From assembly GCF_901709675.1 (NCBI RefSeq), contig NC_051094.1, positions 9,046,501 through 9,110,500 of the forward strand: a DNA stretch of 64,000 nt, in the 5' to 3' direction. The translations under genes were made by a program, and so were the position numbers. The notes beneath the pieces are model-generated. The model worked only from the letters and a program-made list of their open reading frames with translations, was not told the DNA's origin and ran no database searches. Within the stretch, counting starts at the first letter, position 1. Every line of letters begins with the position of its first letter. Positions 24,399 to 38,200 of this stretch are shown here, piece by piece. Source of the DNA: Syngnathus acus (lineage: Eukaryota; Chordata; Actinopteri; Syngnathiformes; Syngnathidae).

Positions 24399-26191
24399 TT
24401 CCTGGGATCTATATGTGATACCACACCAGGGGTACAAATAAAATCAACATATTTGCACGTACCGATGATGTTTTAAACAGATCGTATACATGAGATAAAG
24501 CGCCGCATTGCTTATGCTGTGGTCCAGTTGATTTTAAAACCAAATATTTAATTCAATAATCCACACGGACATAAAAAATAAATAATGAAAAAAAAATAGG
24601 TAGTCCTTATTGTATCATCTTAATACTGTGGCATGTTGTTATCGTTATTTATTTGCAATCGCACAATTCAAATTATACTTGAGCTCCTCTAACAAAGATG
24701 TTATTGGGGAAAAAAAAATAATCAGGGACTCTAACCTTAATTCGTGCATTTAAATGTTGGCATTAAGGTTAGTCCAGAAATTTAAATGCCTCATCCTTTA
24801 CCATGACAACAAAGACAATAACAACAAAGCCATAAGACATGAAATTTCAATTAGCTCATTAAGCAAAACATTCAACAAAGCTAAACATGCAGAGAAGAGA
24901 ACAACATTGCAATTTACCTGTTTTGGATTATATTGAAGAATGTGTGAATGGATCGTCCGAGAGACCATCTACTGTATTCCACTGTGCAGCACTTGATTCT
25001 CCCCCCCAAAGAACGTTTTTTAAATTTCCCTCTCTGGAGTTGTCCAATGCGCGCTCATGCGCAGTGGAGTTGTGAACGGCGCTCCCAGGCGGCCCGGGGG
25101 CAGGAGGATCCCATGACTTTGACAGCTGCTTCTAACAGACCCATTCATCAACTTCACGGCAAAATCGGCACGGAAAGACACGTCGCAGATTTTCTGATTG
25201 TTCTTGCGCAAAAGATGATGAATGCTTCCAAAGTACCACCAGCAGTCAAACCCTTAGCTAGAGAAGAAAAAAAAATCTAAATTCAAATCAAATTCCAATT
25301 TTCTCAAAAAAACAACAACAACATTACATCTGATCAATCAAAATATATTAGCCCATTCCATTTGTTATAGTAGTCGCACACGTGCACGTCTTGGAAGTAT
25401 GGAAGCAAAGCCGCGCAATTTTAGAAGAAAAAAATAATAACAGAAAGTCTTATTGAAGATGAAATATCCACATTTGCGTCAATACGCTCCTGTCAGGTTA
25501 TTCCATGAGAGGTCTAAGACGATGTGAGCCGCCACTTGTGGTGGCATCTGTGTATGGGACAGTGAACTTTTTTTTTTTTTTTTAAGGGAAATGCTTGAGG
25601 ATCATTGCTTCCCGCCGTGGTAGCCGCGTCCTGCTCCTCTCAGCGGTGGGAAAAAGAGCCGGGGAGGCGCGCAAAGGGAGGGCGGCTGGAGGAGGAGGGG
25701 GACCCAGGATGGATGAGCAGGTCCACTTAAGAAAATAGTTCAATATGGAGGTCTACTGTACATCTCGCCTATCAAGTGAGCTGTAAAATGTGCCCAATGA
25801 GTCATTGAATGACTCATATGTCTCTCAGGCATTTTTCATCTTTTTCTTTTTGAATGTAATTTGCGAAAGTGTTTAAGATGATGCATGCATGCAACATTGA
25901 ATTCAGCAACTTGGCTGTAGGGTTGATTTTTTTACTTGCAAACTTCTTGATAGGTGAGCCACGGCTTGTTTATTTATTTTGAGGCGCGCGCGTGTGTGTG
26001 TGTGTGGAGTTTCATCAAAGTCTGCAATGACTGGACGTGAGCATCCCCATGAGAGCCCACAGATGGTAAATCGGTGTGTCACAAAGGAACAATCAATGAT
26101 TACATGCATGAACGTAACGGACAAAAAATAAGACCTCACAGAGCACAGCTCCCAAGGTCCTAGAGCCTGCAGCGTTCTGGACGCGTGTCAC

Positions 26192-26330
26192 CAGTGTTTT
26201 CCAACCTTTATCGAGCCAAGGATTTTACGTCAGAAAACTACCATGTCACCCCACTTGACAAAATTGTCAGAAAAGTGCATACAGTACAATGGTTAATTAT
26301 GTAAATTCTGCCATCTAGTGGAAGAGGTTT
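26192..26330. repeat. Dispersed repeat, copy A
   Basis: It begins TTTTCCAACCTTTATCGAGC and ends with GTTAAT, then CTGCCATCTAGTGG. The same order of blocks recurs about 660 bp away at 26851-27010, so both belong to one degenerate interspersed family. Its class is not certain from sequence alone. Confidence 0.6.
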
Positions 26331-26850
26331 GAATTGTTGTACTTTGCGTCAGTGGATGGAATGGACTAGAATAGATGAATATTTTATTTGTAGAAAATAA
26401 ATCGTGCTTTTCTTTGCCTGTAAGTAAAATCGGATATTCCCACCTTGCAAAACTCTTGAACTGTGGCCAGTGCTTGGGACTCATTGGCACGGCACCATAT
26501 GGCACCAGTGTGGCCTCAAGGGTGTTCAATGATGATGAGATTGAAATGGTATACCAACCGCTCACACATTAGGTACACTTGCACAATCGAATGCGATCCA
26601 GTATGCACATATTATTAAAAGATGGCCTTTCCATTGATACAAATCCTCAGTTTTGACACAGTCAGTAATTTAAAAAAAAATCTCATTTTAACCTAATTTT
26701 GTAGTATTGTATATATTAGATATTGCGCATCTTTCATTTGGTTGAGCAAAATATTAAAAACACATTTCAGTCCTACAGCATTGTCAACCAACTACTATTG
26801 TGAATGCTAACTGAAATGCTCAGTCATCTTCGTAAAAGGTTTTTGAGTGT

Positions 26851-27010
26851 ATCAATTACAAAATTTCCCAAACTTTAGTGAGCCAAGGCCAAAAATGTAA
26901 CCAAAAATACTGATGAGAATATTGATGATCTTGTCTTTTTATTGTATTCATGGAAAGCTGGTGGATACACAGGTTAATTTCACTTTCTGCCATCTAGCGG
27001 CCTGTTACTA
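26851..27010. repeat. Dispersed repeat, copy B
   Basis: Shares TTCCCAAACTTTAGTGAGCC, GTTAATTT and TCTGCCATCTAGCGG with copy A at 26192-26330, in the same order and orientation. Confidence 0.6.
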
Positions 27011-27264
27011 TACATTGCTGGCACAGTGTGACAAGTGACAAGACTGATAGTTTTCCCTTCTCTTGCCTGTTCAGGAGTAATGAGGAACAATAGGATCGTC
27101 GCCTAAGGGCTGGCCCCTGTTTGTAGCCTGTGTTTTTGTCTTGCACCAAGTGTTTCCTAAAAACACACCAGCACCTCTGAGAATGAGGTCAGCTCACCAC
27201 TCTAATATCCTCTCTGGGCAGAGAGAGACCCCTCCACCCACATAGAGCAGCATATCGCCTAGGG

Positions 27265-27580
27265 CCTAGGTGTCAAACTCAAAGCCTGGGGGCCAGATAC
27301 GGCCCGCCACATCCTTTTATATGGCCGCGAAGACGAATCAAATTCATGTCAGTACTAGAATTGCAAATCGTCTTCACTGTTAAAAACTTTTCAAAATATT
27401 TGAATATTTTTTTACTTGTTTCAGATTTGAAAACTAGTTATTCATCGATTTGTTGTGTAGCTTTTACTGTATATAATATGAGGCGTTCATACATTTATTT
27501 GGGTTGACAGTCATAATGGTCCTCCGAAAGAAACTATGATGACGATGCGGCCCGCAACAAAAATGAGTTTGGCACCCCTG
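27265..27580. mobile_element. Nonautonomous hAT-type MITE (316 bp)
   Basis: The left end reads AGGTGTCAAACTC and the right end GAGTTTGGCACCCCTG, forming imperfect terminal inverted repeats. The interior carries GGCCCGCCACAT and GCGGCCCGCAACAAAAATGA, a pattern common in vertebrate hAT-derived elements. The flanks GCCTAGGG (27257-27264) and TCCTTGGG (27581-27588) match at 6 of 8 positions, consistent with the 8-bp target-site duplication of hAT transposons. There is no transposase frame. Confidence 0.75.
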
Positions 27581-27715
27581 TCCTTGGGTGACCCTCTGGG
27601 ATAAGCTGCTGTCAACCATGCTTAAATGGAACTCAGCACTAGCTGCTGAGCGGCCACAAACAAATTCCTGCTTGAACGGGTCAGAGAGACAGTGAACTAG
27701 ATACTCACTATGATC

Positions 27716-27812
27716 AGAGTCAGTCGGTTAGTCAGTCTGCAGTTTAGTCATTTGGTCTGACAATCAGCTAGTAAGTGAGTCAGTCAGTGAGAAGGTCAGT
27801 CAGCCAATCATC
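27716..27812. repeat. Degenerate (GTCA)n tandem array
   Basis: Many GTCAGT, GTTAGT and CAGTCAGT units with drift; an old tetranucleotide microsatellite. Confidence 0.7.
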
Positions 27813-28879
27813 TTCATGTCCTGAAACATCACAGAAAAGTTTCTTTTCAGTTCAATTTACTGGGGTCAATCAGTGGTGTGACCCCTTTAGTTGACCTTTG
27901 GTCTGAGGCGGGGTCAGTCTGGTTCACTGGTGCTGGAGCAAAAGTTCTGTTTGTTTCTTTATAGAGTTGACTTAGTGGAAAATAGCCTTGGCTCTAAAAG
28001 AGCTCATGTAACTTTTTATGCGGCACAGCGGGCATATGGTGTCTTCCATGGTGGCACTCAGAGGTCCGTCGGTCAGGTAGTTTGGATTTGTGTGTAGTAT
28101 TTGAAGCCCAGATTTCTAAACACAAAATGCTGAAACTATCAGTGAGGAGGTACTGCAGACGATCAAAAATCTATCTTGCGCTTTATTAAATTTCGACTTC
28201 ATCCAGTAACCTCTTTGACCCATCTCTTTTGAACCAATATGATGACTGAACCCAACATTTGTTACGGGTCTCTTAAAAATGAGAATAATTGACTATGAAA
28301 GTAGCAGCGATGGAAAGAAAGACAAGAGAAGAAAGGAGGTATTTCAACAAAGAATGAGATAGGAAGAGCGGCAGGACAAAAATGAGAGGAGAGTGCAGGG
28401 GCAGCTGTGGTGTGATATGAATGTTATCATCAGCTCTCATTCTCAGCATGGAATCCATAATGGGAAAATCAACCTCGCTGACTCCTGTGTAATTGGATTT
28501 GCCGGGTCTCGTGCTGAATCATAGCCCAGTGGGTAGCACAAAGCTTGTTAAGATTGGACAAGCATTGCAGGACCACTCAGCCGGGGCGAGAGGTGGGGCA
28601 AACCAAGGTAAGCTTCGCAACTTCTCTTGACTGGATGGGTCAAAGAAACTCAACCACTCAATCATCTAAGTAGACTGAAAGCTTTTCAATAGTTAATCAA
28701 TCAATGAATGGGGGAAATACACTAGCTTCTTATATTGTATGTGAGTCAGTAGAACAAAGAAAGTGGACACCTGTGGTTTCTGGGGTGTGTGTTTGTGTGT
28801 GTGTTTAGTGGCCGTTACCGGGTAACAGCGGTAAACAGTTGATTCCACCGTCCTTGCAAGGTGTCATGGGTTCATAGAA

Positions 28880-29165
28880 TGATTCTACAAGTCCCCGATA
28901 CCAAGTACAGATGCCACTAGTACTTTTGATGCATAAAGTTTCTCCCCCAAAATAATGACAGATCATTTTAAAGACCTCTATGTCACAAACAATACAGTGA
29001 TTGTCTTTAAAATTGCATTACTACATTTTGTAGACTTCTAAATATTCATTTTTATTTCCTGATCGTAAAACTGCCACAAGAGGGAGGCCGATACTGGTAT
29101 TGTGAGTACCGATACTTTGACATAAGGCTGGCAATCGGCTGGTATCGATCGTCGCCCATTCCTAG
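28880..29165. repeat. Degenerate interspersed repeat with GATAC-rich arms
   Basis: The left part has CCGATACCAAGTAC. The right part has CCGATACTGG, GAGTACCGATAC and GGTATCGATCGTCGCCCATT. Such arms are typical of decayed short transposons in fish genomes. I cannot name the family. Confidence 0.45.
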
Positions 29166-32100
29166 TTTTGAATAAATAAGCTCGCCAAAATATTTGAACC
29201 CTCTCACAATTCTGCACTCAATGTCTATCAGATCTTTGTTATTGATGTAATAATAATAAGAACTGAAGATGGTCAAATCTGACCAGTTTTCACCCAAGCA
29301 GAAAATTCATTTTGGCAGATAAGTCCTCTCATGACAACAATGGTGTTGTCCGCCACAGCTTTGTAATGCTGAGCAATCAAGTATGTCCTGATATGTATCC
29401 ACCTAATCAAAGATCAGTAACCAGATCTGGATGTTGGCACAGTGAGGGGGAAGAAGATTTGAGGTAGGGGGTATTTTTTTTTTGATATACTGTACAATGG
29501 AGCTCAAAGCACTTGAGGAAGAGATAAGGAAGTGGAAGAAGAAGGAGGAGAAAGGTTGTGGAGGGGCGGGGGGGCTGGCGGTGAAATGGAGTGGTTTGGA
29601 TCCAGTTTCTGGGTGGTTACGCTACACTCAGCATAGAAGTAGACACTCAGGTAAGAACTGAATAAGATATCTTGGTCCCTCCACCTCCCACGGCATGAAT
29701 GATTAAGCAACTGGTGCACTGTGGCCTAGGTGTGGGTCAGGATGGGCCGGACGTGCGCATAGGCCTCCAAGCAGCAACAGCCTCAGCAAAAGGCCGATTT
29801 CTGCAGGTGACTCAATGCAAGCAGACACGGGAGGACGGGAGTGTTTGCAAGTTTGGATCCTGACTGACGAGACCAAAATACAACTTCAGAAATGCAGGTT
29901 TGATGATTATTTGTGCCTCAGCGCAGTTTTAACATTTTTGTACTGGGTTTGGTGGATATTATAGTATGTTACAAAATAGATGAGACTTTACAGTTGCATC
30001 ATTTTAATGTAACGCTTTCAGGTGGATAAAACGCCCTGTCGCTTTTTTGGTAAATTGCTCCGTCTCCTCCGTTGAAGGTTGCTTCTCACATGGATGAGGT
30101 CACACAGTCTCAGGCAACAGTGACACTCGAGACAAGATGAGGGGACATCTCTTAATTACAATACAAATGGCTGTGCGGCAAGGATGTGTGCTGACAAAGG
30201 CCCACCGGATGACCATTCATTCCATCGTTGACCTGATTGGGCTTTCAAATGCTTAATTATTATTATAATTGCTATCCGGTACACTTGTATGCACATGAAC
30301 TTGTCTTCCAAAGGCAAATGCTGAAAAGGTTTTGCTTTGCTTAAACGGTACTTAATTGTCTGTGCGGTTTTGGAACCTGGGAAAAAAAAAATCCACTTTT
30401 TGTTCTTTCCAATAGCAACACTTGTCTTTAACACTGAGACTCCACTGTACCTGCTTTTTGGCTCATCTTGTCTCTCTTTATTAGAGACACGTCCCTCATT
30501 TTGAAGCCCAACGAAAACATTGAACTCTTCGAAACGCTCAATGAAACCCCCAAACATTAGCATGATTATGACCATTGAATCCATGAATCGTCATCTTGAC
30601 AGGAGCTTATCTGTCCACGTTCTTACTTGTAATACTGTATGGCAGACCCCTAAGTCACGCTGTCCCACTATATTGTCTACTTTTGCCGCCCCGAGAGAAT
30701 TTTTTTCCCATGAATAAAGGGGGTGTCAAAGACACCAGACACCGGCATTGCCCCCATGGCATCACCAGATTGATTCTGACGTCCCAAAAAGGGTTCCTTC
30801 AATGATATTGTTCACCTGTCTCATTGGCTTAAAGTGGGTGGGGTGGGGCGGCGAAGGGTTAATGGTGGGGTATTGTCCCGGAGACGGGGCGAAAGCATAT
30901 TAGGGTACAGTGGCTGACGTAGAAAAAAAAAACATCTGACTAGCCTCCTCTCTCCTTCCAGTGGGGCCCCCAAGCAAAGTAATGAAGTCCAAATTACAAC
31001 ACAGGATAACTAAGAACAAGCCTCTATTGTTCCCCCTCGGGGCGCACTAAATGAGTGTCACAGCAAGCAGCGGGGCACAGACCGTTACTGCACTGTTTAG
31101 TCTGCCCCCTTGTCTCAAGACGGCCCTGTTTCAGAGCTTCTCAGATCAGACAAATACGGCAACCATCACCCCCCCCCCCCACCCCCACTTCCCGCCATCG
31201 CCTCTTTCTCCAGCCTTCGCCTTCACTCTGTACAGCCAACCCGCGCCTCCCAAAGTCCTCGCCCCAAAATAGGCCAAATCTCCTCCATTGTGTTTCGACT
31301 GCCTAGTGTGAAATTCATTGTGACGTTAAATGTTTTCTAATGAATAATTACTGAATGGATATGCAGGGGGAATATGTGTAATGGATTGTAGACTGCATTT
31401 TAAAGACATCTTTTTTGTCTCCGCTTCGTGGTATTTACAGGACAAAAACACTTGGCCTTTCTCAGAAGAAATGAAGGCCATAGGCGAAGGATAGGGGGCA
31501 GGATGGGAGGGGGTGAAGGGCTTTGTGTCAATTAGATCCAATGGATTATCTTTTTTTAAATGTTTTTACAGAAAGAATTGAGAATCAAAGGACTTCTGCT
31601 TCCAAAAGAGAGGAGGAGAAAATACAAAACCAACAAAAGCTGGGAAAACCTTTGGTCCGAGTGTCGGTGCTGAGAATGCAAAACAGATTGGTGGAATTTT
31701 TCCCACTATGCTTATTGAATGTGCCGCTGGTTTTCGGGGGGCTCCCCAGAATCCCATTTGCACAGTGTGTTGTGTTTGCTCGGTGCATCAGCACTGGAGA
31801 ACATGCAGGCCGGTGCTCTATGTAGATAACAACAGGTGCCGAGTTTGCGCTTTTTTTTTTTGGGCTATTTTTTTTCACCTCCATTTACCGCCACGAAGCC
31901 ATTCAAACATTCAGTCACAAGTTCAAGTAAAATAGTTATTCTTGTGAGGCATTGCATTGGGACCAACACCAAAAGGTCAGGAGTTCAAAACTCACTGAAC
32001 AAAAATAATCAGTATTCATTTTGGAGCGGGGTAATTATTGCTTGAAAGTGAAGTCACCCCGCATAAACATTTTAACGATTTTTAACATTATTAAACGTTA

Positions 32101-32266
32101 CGCAACAGTAAAACAAAAAGGCAGTAACTTGATGATGATCATGATCTGATCACAGTTAGGAGGCTCCACCATAAATTTTAATTCCACCTTGTCCGACGAG
32201 TATAAGATTATTTTCCTCTATTTCCACAATAACGGCGGCCATACTGTTTTTTCCCCACAGGTGGAA

Positions 32267-35200
32267 ATGGACATGGAGGGTGCCCTCAATGCAAGGGACC
32301 AAGTTGGCATTCAAGACTTTGTTCTCTTGGATGAGACAACAGAGGGAGCCTTCCTCAACAACCTCAAGAAACGCTTCAGCAAGGATCTCATTTACGTGAG
32401 CGGGAGACAAAACTCTTTATTACCGTATTAACGTTGTATAACTTTGACTCTCTCTTTTAGACCTACATTGGCACTTTATTGGTATCTGTAAACCCGTATA
32501 AAGAGTTGGATATCTACAATAAAAAACAGATGGATGTGTACATGGGGGTCAACTTTTTTGAGCTTCCACCTCATATGTGAGTATAAAAAACATTGTGAGT
32601 GTTTACGTGGATTGCAGTTTATACTTGACCTAACATTGTGTCGACTGCCCTAGCTATGCTCTGGCCGACAACGCCTACCACACCATGTTGACCGAGTTCA
32701 ACAATCACTTCATCCTCATCTCGGGAGAGAGCGGAGCAGGGAAGACGGAAGCCTCCAAAAAGATTCTACAGTATTACGCAGTCAGCTGTCCAAGTACTGC
32801 TCTGCTCAACACTGTCAGGGACAAAATGCTCATGTCCAACCCTGTCCTTGAGGTCAATGCTCTAGTATGATCTGATGACATTTGCCAAAAACAGGTCCGG
32901 CTCGGGTGAATTACCGTCTACAATGTTTCTCTGCAGGCTTTTGGGAATGCCAAAACGCTGAAAAATGACAACTCAAGTCGATTTGGAAAGTATATGGACA
33001 TTCAGTTTGATAGTGAGGTAAGAAAGGTCAGATTTAATCATTCATCTTAATGATATGTAATTATTTTATATTTATATATTTGAATATTATACACATTTTT
33101 CCCACATTACTATTAGCCTTTTTGCAGGAAAAGTGGGAACTTGTAAAAGGTATTTTGATACACTAATGTATTGGATCTGTAGCTAACTTGTGAGTGACCT
33201 GAACTTATTTCTTAGACATTGAGATCAAGAGAGGTGTACAAAATTGTTCATTGGACCATCGTCTATGTTGAGTTGTTACCTGCTGAATCCTGTGCAATAG
33301 GGCGATGCAGTTGGTGGCCACATCCTGAACTACCTGCTTGAAAAGTCCAGGGTGGTGCATCAGAACCACGGGGAGAGAAACTTCCACATTTTCTACCAGC
33401 TCCTGGAGGGAGGAGAGGAGGACCTGCTGCACCAGCTAGGCCTGGAGAGAGACTGTCAGCATTATAGCTATCTAACCCAAGTACGTGCGTGTGATTTCTC
33501 ACATTGGCGCATTGCGTTGGTACCTTTGCCAACTGTCACTGTGTCAACGATCCGACAGGGAGAGTGCGCCATTGTGCCATCTATCAATGACAAAAATGAC
33601 TGGAAGACAGTCAAAAACGCACTTCAAGTTATTGACATCGATGCGATCAACACAAATGTAAGTTGGGTCATTTTATTGATGTTAAAGGCAACAGTAATCA
33701 TTTTAATGGCCTTGCAACTTGTGTGCAGCACTTGTTTGGGATCGTTGCGAGTGTTCTTCACCTGGGGAATGTTAAGTTTCAGCCTGACAGTAAAGCTCGT
33801 GCCACTCTCAACAACACCAATGCGGAGTTACGTTGGGTGTCAAATGTAAGACGAAATTTTAATCGTTTTAAGTGCAAAGACCCAAAAAGTCCAACTGGTT
33901 TGTCATATTATTGCAGCTTCTTGGAATTGATGCTCACAGTCTGCAAGAAGGTTTAACGTACAGGAAGATTGAAGCCAAAACGGACCAGGTATGACGAATT
34001 ATTTTCTAATAGAAATGTTGCGCAATACAACATTGGCTCATTAGGACTGTATTTGACTTTCTCTCAAGGTGCTCAGTCCATTTTCTCTGGATCACGCCAT
34101 CTATGTGCGGGATGCCCTGGCCAAGGCCATTTATGGGCATACCTTCACCTGGCTGGTAAACAGGATAAATGAGTCCATGGAGAACACTGTGAGATAGAAA
34201 AAAATAAGGGACATCTTGTCAAGCACTACGGTAATGTGCGACACTTTATTGTGATTTTTAATTTTAGGACCCTGCAAGAAAAACTGTCATTGGACTTTTG
34301 GACATCTATGGTTTTGAGGTTTTTAATATCAACAGGTAGACCACTTTTGCTTTATTAGATATTTTATTTGTATATATAGCCGCATGGATTGTCTGTACGC
34401 TTGTGTGTTCAGTTTTGAGCAGTTCTGTATTAACTACTGCAACGAGAAGCTCCAGCAACTTTTCATCCAGCTCACGCTCAAGGCAGAGCAGGAAGAATAT
34501 CAAGCGGAGGATATTGAGGTACTGAGATTCAACCCCAAAATAAAACATGAGTCAACCAAATTTAGAGTTCCACTCAAGTTTTGCTTTCCTCAGTGGGAGC
34601 CGGTGCAGTTTTTCAATAACAAGATTATTTGTGATCTCGTGGAGGAGAGACATAGAGGAATCATATCAATCCTGGTATGTGCTTGCAGGGTACAATCTTG
34701 ACCTTGATTGGGGAAAATGATGCTCTGATTCTGAACCTACAGGATGAGGAGTGTCTGAGACCAGGAGAGGCTACAGACCTCACATTCCTGGAGAGACTGG
34801 AAGAAAAAATGGGGAACCACCCGCACTTTGTCTCGTGAGTTCACATCACACTCAAATGTCATGTTATGGCTGACAGAAAATCCGTCCTCACCCTCTTTGA
34901 GCGTAGACACAAGCTGGCAGACAAAAAGACACGCAGGACGATGGAGAGAGGAGATTTCCGTCTCTTGCATTATGCCGGAGAGGTCACCTATTGTGTTGTG
35001 GGTAAATTAAAAATCAATCTACCTTTTCGCTCTCAAATATTTAAATATTGCTTTGAGCAAACTGCCTAAAATTGTTTTCTGTCATTTAAAAGGTTTTCTG
35101 GATAAAAATAATGACCTCTTATACAAAAACATTAAAGATGTAAGTATACAACTTGAATTTTTGACATGAATGATCGAAATAGTCATCAACCTCATGGTGC

Positions 35201-38200
35201 CTTTTTCGTGTTTTGCCACCTTCTCCCAGCTGATATGTCAATCAAAAAACAGCATTGTCAGGCAATGCTTCTCCTGCATGGACCCAGACAGCAGGCGGAG
35301 ACCAGAAACAGTAAGTTGAGTCAGTGTGACATCTCATCTTCAAGCCATGTGCACCTGACAGATGAACTGTTGACTTGGGATTATGAGCAGCATTCTCTAT
35401 GTAGGTGGCCACCCAGTTTAAGAGCAGCCTGCTGAAGCTGACAGAGATCCTCATGGCCAAAGACGCCTGGTACATACGTTGCCTTAAATCCAATGAGTCC
35501 AGGAAGCCAGGTACTTGTTGTTTATAAAAGAAGATGCGCAATGAATTCTCCACTTAGCCTCCTTCTCTAACCCAGGACAGTTTGATGAAGCTCTCATCAG
35601 ACATCAGATCAAATATTTGGGCCTGATGCAGCACCTGAGAGTCAGACGTGCTGGTTTTGCGTATAGGAGGAAGTATGATGTCTTTTTACAACGGTAGGAT
35701 ATTATTCCTATGACAAATGTATAATTCCTTTTTTTGCTGATGCCAATACATTTGACACTGAACAGCTATAAAGCTCTGTGCCCAGCCACTTGGCCACACT
35801 GGAGAGGAGAACCTGCTGATGGGGTGTTGGTGCTGGTTCAACATCTGGGCTATTTTCCAAATGAGTACAAAATGGGAAGGTGAGAAAAATGTCTTGATTA
35901 CAAAAGTCACCTCATGTCATTTGTTGTCCCAGTACATCATGTTTGTGCCATGTACGAACCTTAATTGCAATGAAATTTGGGGGGTTGTGTAAATCATAAA
36001 TAAAAACTGGATTTTCATACTTCAGGTGAATGCTCTGCAAAGACACTAAAAGCGTTGTTATTATTATTGTTTTGCCAATATTCTCTCATTTCAAATTTGA
36101 TGCACGGCGCAGCAAAGTCTTGGATTTATGCCCGATCGAATGACAATTTGACAGAAAATCACCTCAGACCACATGCAACACCAGCACAGAGTAGACAGCT
36201 GGGCAAATGCAACATACCTATTTTATATTTACAATACACCACATCTATTAACAGCAGGTATCAAACCCTCTGAACCATTGAATCATTGTATTTAATTAAA
36301 TGTATTATTATTAATTTATATTTATTCCATTAAATATTATGTTATGGGGCGCATATGAACGATCAGAGAAAGGTGTCGGTATCCAGGTACCCCCATCTTG
36401 TGGCATTTAAATGGAATGAAAGCTGCTTCAAATGGCCATGATTGAAGTCTGCTGTGACCACTCACATAGTGGCACAGCCTTCCCACTCAGATCCGCTCAT
36501 CTTCGAAAATACCAATATCAGGTCTTACTTGACTCTAGTTCACTCGACTATACCTTGAGAATTGAAATTAAATATGTTCAACTTTTTCATTAGAACCAAA
36601 ATATTCATCCGCCATCCAAGAACCTTGTATGCTACAGAGGATGCTTTTGAAAAGTGTAAACATCAATTAGGTGAGAGCAAATCCGATGATGTGCATCATG
36701 ATCAAGGCTTGAACAATTACACATTGAATGAATGGTGTGTTTATATTTCAGCATCAAGACTCCAGGCCAAATACAAAGGCTACCGGGCAAAGGGCGAGTT
36801 CCGAAAACAGAAGGAGGCCGGTGCGTGCATAAGACGCTTCCTGAAGTAATGAGTGATTCAATGTGGGTAAATGATTCCACTTTCTTCCTTCGATGCCCAC
36901 AGCAACAAAGATCGAGACATGTTGGAGAGGAGTGCAGGCAAGGAAGGAGAGAGACAAGAGAGCGTGGGCTGTGAAAGTCATTAAACAGTAAGAAAACAAG
37001 AGAGGACTAACATAACAAGAAAATGTGAAATATATTCCTGGACTGTACCATTTTTATTTTCAGATTTATCAAAGGCTACATGACCAGAGGGCAAGCAAAA
37101 GTCACAGATAACTCAGAGTATTTGGCCTTTGTGAGACAGAATTACCTGAACCGGCTTAAAGAAAACTTGCCAAAAACCGTATTGGATAAAACCACGTGGC
37201 TATCTCCACCTCAAGTGCTGGCCGAGGTACACAGAAACAACATTGATGCCCAAATTGAGTTGTATGCCAGTCAACCTTTGCATGTTCTGCCCGCTCCAGA
37301 CGTCGGAAATACTTCGTAAACTGCACTACCGCCTCATGGTGCGGAAATACGTTCGAGGGATCACACCCCAGAAGAAAATACAGGTAATACATGTCAAATA
37401 ATAATACTTTATTTTATTGCTAATTTCAATGTCCTTTTTCAGCTTCAAATGAAGTTCATTGCCAGCTCCATATTCAAGGGGAAAAAGGAAAGTTATCCAC
37501 AAAGTGTCGCCCAACCTTTTGTAGAAACACGAATCAGTGAGTAACATACTTAGATTGTTTCTGAAAATAATCAGACAGGCTCAGAATGAGTTGAGAGTCG
37601 GTCCAGCACATCAAAGTAGATACAAGACATAAAAGACATCCAAAAGTATTGAAGAACAAATTGGACGTGGACAGTTTGGTGGAAACAATTTGCACATTTG
37701 TCCATATACGTTAGTTAGCTCGCCTAATTGTAATGCAATTTTAGTGTTTGTCAAGCTAAGCCGTCACAATAATCGGGACCCAAAAACATTTGTGACTCCT
37801 GATTTAGTCTTCAATTAATCTAACAATATGAAAGTAGCAATTTTCTGTCATCAGAAAGACAGACATGAACGTCTTTACACAAACTAAAAGGCCTCCTGCC
37901 AAATTGATGCCACCTTATAATAACTACTCAGCATGCTCTGCGGTAGAGTAAATAAATGCCCGAAGGAAAAAAAAAAAACTTTTCTGAACAAAACTTTGTA
38001 TCGTTTCAGGTGATCAAGATATTAACGCGAGGGTCTTACAAATGATTCGACATGAGCACATCAAGGTGAAAAAAGATGGGGTTTTTTTAACGCTGATATT
38101 CTATAACCCAATCTTATTCTGTGATGGGACTCGTATTTCTACAGTACAGCGTCCCGATGATTAAATACGACAGGAACGGTTTCAAAACGAGGCCGCGGCA

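Larger units (their letters stand above)
24399..32266. other. Gene-free region between FOXN4 and MYO1H
   Basis: About 7.9 kb without a recognisable exon. It should contain the FOXN4 promoter and 5' UTR, the MYO1H promoter and any distal FOXN4 enhancers. It also holds dispersed repeats (26.2-29.2 kb), a GC-rich patch at 25590-25720 and low-complexity tracts, including a C-run near 31169. MYO1H's first coding exon begins after a splice acceptor at 32259-32260, so an upstream noncoding MYO1H exon is expected here. Confidence 0.6.

Noticed and set aside
31523-31884. Overlapping ~100-codon frames on both strands between FOXN4 and MYO1H
   Set aside because: No recognisable domain, no conserved splice context, and both strands open equally; chance frames.
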